Origin: QHWF01 sp036848175
Lineage (GTDB): Bacteria > Acidobacteriota > Vicinamibacteria > Vicinamibacterales > CAVVIG01
Assembly: GCA_036848175.1 (NCBI GenBank)
Contig: DAIUKO010000355.1
Location: forward strand, 1-7,800
Reading direction: 5' to 3'
DNA length: 7,800 bases
The first letter of the stretch is position 1. Every line of letters starts with the position of its first letter. A model generated the notes under the pieces. That model had not been told where the DNA came from and did no database searches. It worked only from the letters and a program-made list of their open reading frames with translations. Both the position numbers and the translations under genes were made by a program. Below are positions 5,706-7,800 of this stretch, piece by piece.

Positions 5706-6574
5706 GGCGTCAGCGGCTTCTTTCGCCATTTGCCGTACATCAACTCTTCGACGAACTCGACGCACTTGAAGTCGAGCAGCTGCGCGTTCTTCTCGACGCG
5801 GCGGTAGAGCGGCATGCTGATCTTCCACGGCCGGGTGAACGTGTCTGGATCCTCGATGGTCGCTTCGTAGGTGATGATGTCAGGGCTCGTCCGCGTCAGC
5901 CGCTCGACGACGTGCAGCTGGTCGCTGTGGAAGTTGCCGGAGCGATCGAACCAGGATTGATCGTTGAATCCCTTCGAGTCGATGACCATCGTGTCGCCTT
6001 CCCATTTGGCGACCGACTGGCCCATCCACGAGTCGACGGGCGGTGGACCCGGATCCTTCAAATAGATGTTCCGCACCGCGCCGGCGTACTGGTAGGCGAT
6101 GAACAGCGCGCTGGCGCTCTGGAAGATCTGAAACGGCTGCGGCATGTACATCGCGCGCGGCACACCCGGCAGATAGCACTTGATTTCAGGATCCCGCTCC
6201 AGCCACTTCTCCTGATTCTCTTTCTTCTTGGCGAGGGCGGCCGGCTTGTAGGGAATCTCGCCGCCTTCGACCACGCCGACGCCGGGCGGCACCGACCCGA
6301 CCGCGCCGAGCGCGAGGACCGCGGCCCCAGGCACCGGACCATACGGCCCCGCCCGCAGTGCCAGCGCCGGACGCGCCATGTGCATCTCGAGATCGTAGTT
6401 CGCTTCGTTGAGCGCCTGCCAGATGCCGTTCAGGTCTGGCTTGCCGTCGGAGGTGCGCGGCGCGCGATATGCGGCCTGGCCCTGACCCGACAACGGCTTG
6501 ATGGTGTGCAGGCCGATCGTGAGCACAGCGGCCGTGGCGATCCCGGCGGCTACGCCCTGAAATCTACGAGGCAT
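5702..6574 (-). CDS. Exported protein H, first gene of the minus-strand operon
   Basis: 290-aa exported protein without known function, a divergent member of the E/G family. Residues 1-33 hold a signal peptide with R3-R4 and a hydrophobic core (8-22). The family start motif TSDGKPDLNGIWQ is at 41-53. The shared C-terminal region runs from WEGDTMVIDSKGFND (191-205) through HVVERLTRT (221-229) to IEDPDTFTRPWKISMPLYRR (240-259). C133 and C271 occupy positions comparable to the conserved cysteines in E and G. The central part (70-130) is Ala/Gly/Pro-rich and differs from its relatives. The C terminus lacks the YEYACHEGN segment, with LDFKCVEF in its place. Start at 6574 is supported by GGAGGT (6588-6583) 8 nt upstream. 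It is the promoter-proximal gene and diverges from a TonB-dependent receptor. Confidence 0.84.
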   Translation of the reverse strand: MPRRFQGVAAGIATAAVLTIGLHTIKPLSGQGQAAYRAPRTSDGKPDLNGIWQALNEANYDLEMHMARPALALRAGPYGPVPGAAVLALGAVGSVPPGVGVVEGGEIPYKPAALAKKKENQEKWLERDPEIKCYLPGVPRAMYMPQPFQIFQSASALFIAYQYAGAVRNIYLKDPGPPPVDSWMGQSVAKWEGDTMVIDSKGFNDQSWFDRSGNFHSDQLHVVERLTRTSPDIITYEATIEDPDTFTRPWKISMPLYRRVEKNAQLLDFKCVEFVEELMYGKWRKKPLTP

Positions 6575-6677
6575 TGGATAGCACCTCCGGTGATGAACGG
6601 GGGAAATCATAACACCGTTGACATGGTGAACACGCCGTCCGAGTATCACCGCAACCGAATAGCCTGGGAGGTTGCAC
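6575..6677. promoter_or_regulatory. Divergent promoter region between H and the TonB-dependent receptor
   Basis: In this 103-bp gap the plus strand has TTGACA (6618-6623), then 17 nt, then GAGTAT (6641-6646). That is a perfect -35 with a weak -10, suited to the receptor gene. The minus strand has TATGAT (6611-6606), a good -10 about 30 nt before the start of H, without a clear -35. The two elements nearly abut, so the promoters would interfere or be co-regulated. Strong ribosome-binding sites flank the region at 6588-6583 (minus) and 6666-6672 (plus). Confidence 0.45.
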
Positions 6678-7800
6678 ATGCGTCGATTGGCCTCTGCCGT
6701 TGCGCTCCTGTGTCTCAGTGCACCATGCCTCCCGACCCCTGTTCTTGCTCAAGAGCGCGCCAGCATCGTCGGCCAGGTCGTCGACGCGACCGGCGCCGTC
6801 ATGCCCGGCGTGACCGTTGAGGCTTCGAGCCCCGTGCTCATCGAGCGCCTGCGGAGCACGGTCAGCGACAGTGCGGGCCGCTATGCCATCGTCGATCTGA
6901 GACCGGGCACCTATACCGTGTCGTTCACCCTGCCGGGGTTCAAGACGGTCAGGCGCGAGGGCATCGTGCTCGAGGGCGCGTTCGCCGCCACCGTCAACGC
7001 GTCGCTCGAAGTCGGCGCGATCGAAGAGACGGTCACGGTGGCCGGCGCGTCGCCGGTCGTGGATCTCCAGAGCACGCAGAACCAATCGGTCCTCAACCGC
7101 GAAATCCTCGACGTGCTGCCCGCCGCGCGCACGATGCAGGGCGGCGCCAGCCTCGTGCCCGGCGTGAGCTTCTACAGCCAGGGCTTCACCAGCAACATGA
7201 CGATCCACGGATCGCTCCGCGAGGATCAGCACATCTACTTCGACGGGATGAACATCGGGCAGAACCTGACGCAGAACGGCCAGCAGGCCAACGGCGTCAA
7301 CGTCAACGAGCTCGCGCAGGCGGAGCTGGTCTACGACGCCGGGTCGCAATCGGCGGAGGCGGCGGTCGGCGGCGTCCGCATGGACTCGATTCCGCGCGAA
7401 GGCGGCAACGCGTTCTCGGGGATCGCCCGCGCCTTCGGATCGAAGGGGTCGTTCCAGAACGACAACATCACGCCGGAGCTGAAGCCGTTCATCGGCGAAG
7501 GCAATCGCCTCGACTATCTCTACGACTTCAACGTGGTCTTCGGCGGGCCGATCAGGCGCGACAAACTGTGGTTTTTCGTCGCCCAGCGCGTCTCGCAAAG
7601 CAACAATCTGATTCCGCTGCCGCTGACGGCGTTTCCCGAAGGGGGCGTCGCCGAGTCGAGCGGGCAGGTCGCGCCGCATTCGACCGTGCGCCTGACGTGG
7701 CAGGCGACGCCGCGCAACAAGATCGTCTGGGCGTTCTACAAGTCCCAGGGCGGCACGCAGCGGTTCGACGTCGGCTGCACGGCGACGAGCTTCAACAGCG
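6678..7800 (+). CDS. TonB-dependent receptor with carboxypeptidase-regulatory-like domain, N-terminal part
   Basis: Outer-membrane receptor of which 374 residues are visible; the frame is open to the window end. Residues 1-24 are a signal peptide with cleavage after VLA. Residues 28-112 are a carboxypeptidase-regulatory-like beta domain, with typical VGQVVDATGAVMPGVTVEA (31-49), AGRYAIVDLRPGTYTVSF (66-83) and GFKTV. ETVTVAGASPVVD (117-129) leads to a plug domain at about 130-245, including the DQHIYFDGMNIG segment (183-194) and an REGGN segment (240-244). From about 250 the beta barrel starts, with FGGPIRRDKLWFF (288-300). This architecture is very abundant in Acidobacteriota; full-length members are usually about 1000 residues, so most of the barrel lies outside. 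The substrate is unknown. Start at 6678 is set by GGGAGGT (6666-6672) and the signal peptide. A large open frame on the opposite strand (6564-7679) is a GC-rich shadow. Confidence 0.92.
   Translation, partial: MRRLASAVALLCLSAPCLPTPVLAQERASIVGQVVDATGAVMPGVTVEASSPVLIERLRSTVSDSAGRYAIVDLRPGTYTVSFTLPGFKTVRREGIVLEGAFAATVNASLEVGAIEETVTVAGASPVVDLQSTQNQSVLNREILDVLPAARTMQGGASLVPGVSFYSQGFTSNMTIHGSLREDQHIYFDGMNIGQNLTQNGQQANGVNVNELAQAELVYDAGSQSAEAAVGGVRMDSIPREGGNAFSGIARAFGSKGSFQNDNITPELKPFIGEGNRLDYLYDFNVVFGGPIRRDKLWFFVAQRVSQSNNLIPLPLTAFPEGGVAESSGQVAPHSTVRLTWQATPRNKIVWAFYKSQGGTQRFDVGCTATSFNS

Noticed and set aside
6564..7679. 371-codon minus-strand open frame
   Set aside because: It is antisense to the TonB-dependent receptor, whose domains are unmistakable; composition (Arg, Asp, Ala) is that of a shadow frame.

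Overview
The window looks like a GC-rich Acidobacteriota chromosome, most likely Vicinamibacteria-like. This rests on the mix of families: a TonB-dependent receptor with an N-terminal carboxypeptidase-regulatory-like domain, a DUF6152 protein, DUF6644 membrane proteins, a two-haem cytochrome of the reaction-centre cytochrome c family, and several exported proteins of a poorly described family. The phylum call is inference from gene content, not from a marker gene. No rRNA, tRNA, transposase, integrase or CRISPR array is visible.

Layout. At the left edge (1-59, minus) only the start of a gene is present, opening inside a 123-bp palindromic repeat (18-140). Next is a diheme c-type cytochrome with a C-terminal lipoprotein-sorting-like domain (142-1260, minus). 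Diverging from it is a plus-strand operon: DUF6644 membrane protein (1349-1906), exported cupin (1918-2403), then a second DUF6644 protein (2485-2961). The last two are separated by an 81-nt spacer carrying a 21-nt-period repeat. Converging on it is a minus-strand operon, in transcription order: exported protein H (5702-6574), its homologue G (4641-5705, ATGA overlap), a DUF6152 protein F (4138-4629), and a close paralogue of G, E (2983-4056). A second 123-bp palindrome (4015-4137) lies between F and E. Diverging from H is a TonB-dependent receptor (6678 onward, cut by the window end).

How the genes may work together. Everything encoded looks envelope-directed: exported proteins, inner-membrane proteins, a periplasmic cytochrome and an outer-membrane receptor. 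The receptor and the H-G-F-E operon may act on the same unknown ligand. The cytochrome, DUF6644 pair and cupin may form a redox or small-molecule module. Both statements are inference from proximity.

The most unusual feature is the pair of 123-bp palindromes. Each begins 0-1 nt after the stop codon of one gene and ends with the ATG triplet of the next. Each also contains a Shine-Dalgarno-like GAGG, an internal ATG and 13 codons in frame with the downstream gene, so it looks like a repeat that carries a translation start and a short N-terminal leader (MFNKSAIRNPQSA). A second, unrelated repeat (21-nt period) also fills the gap before a start codon and supplies its ATG.
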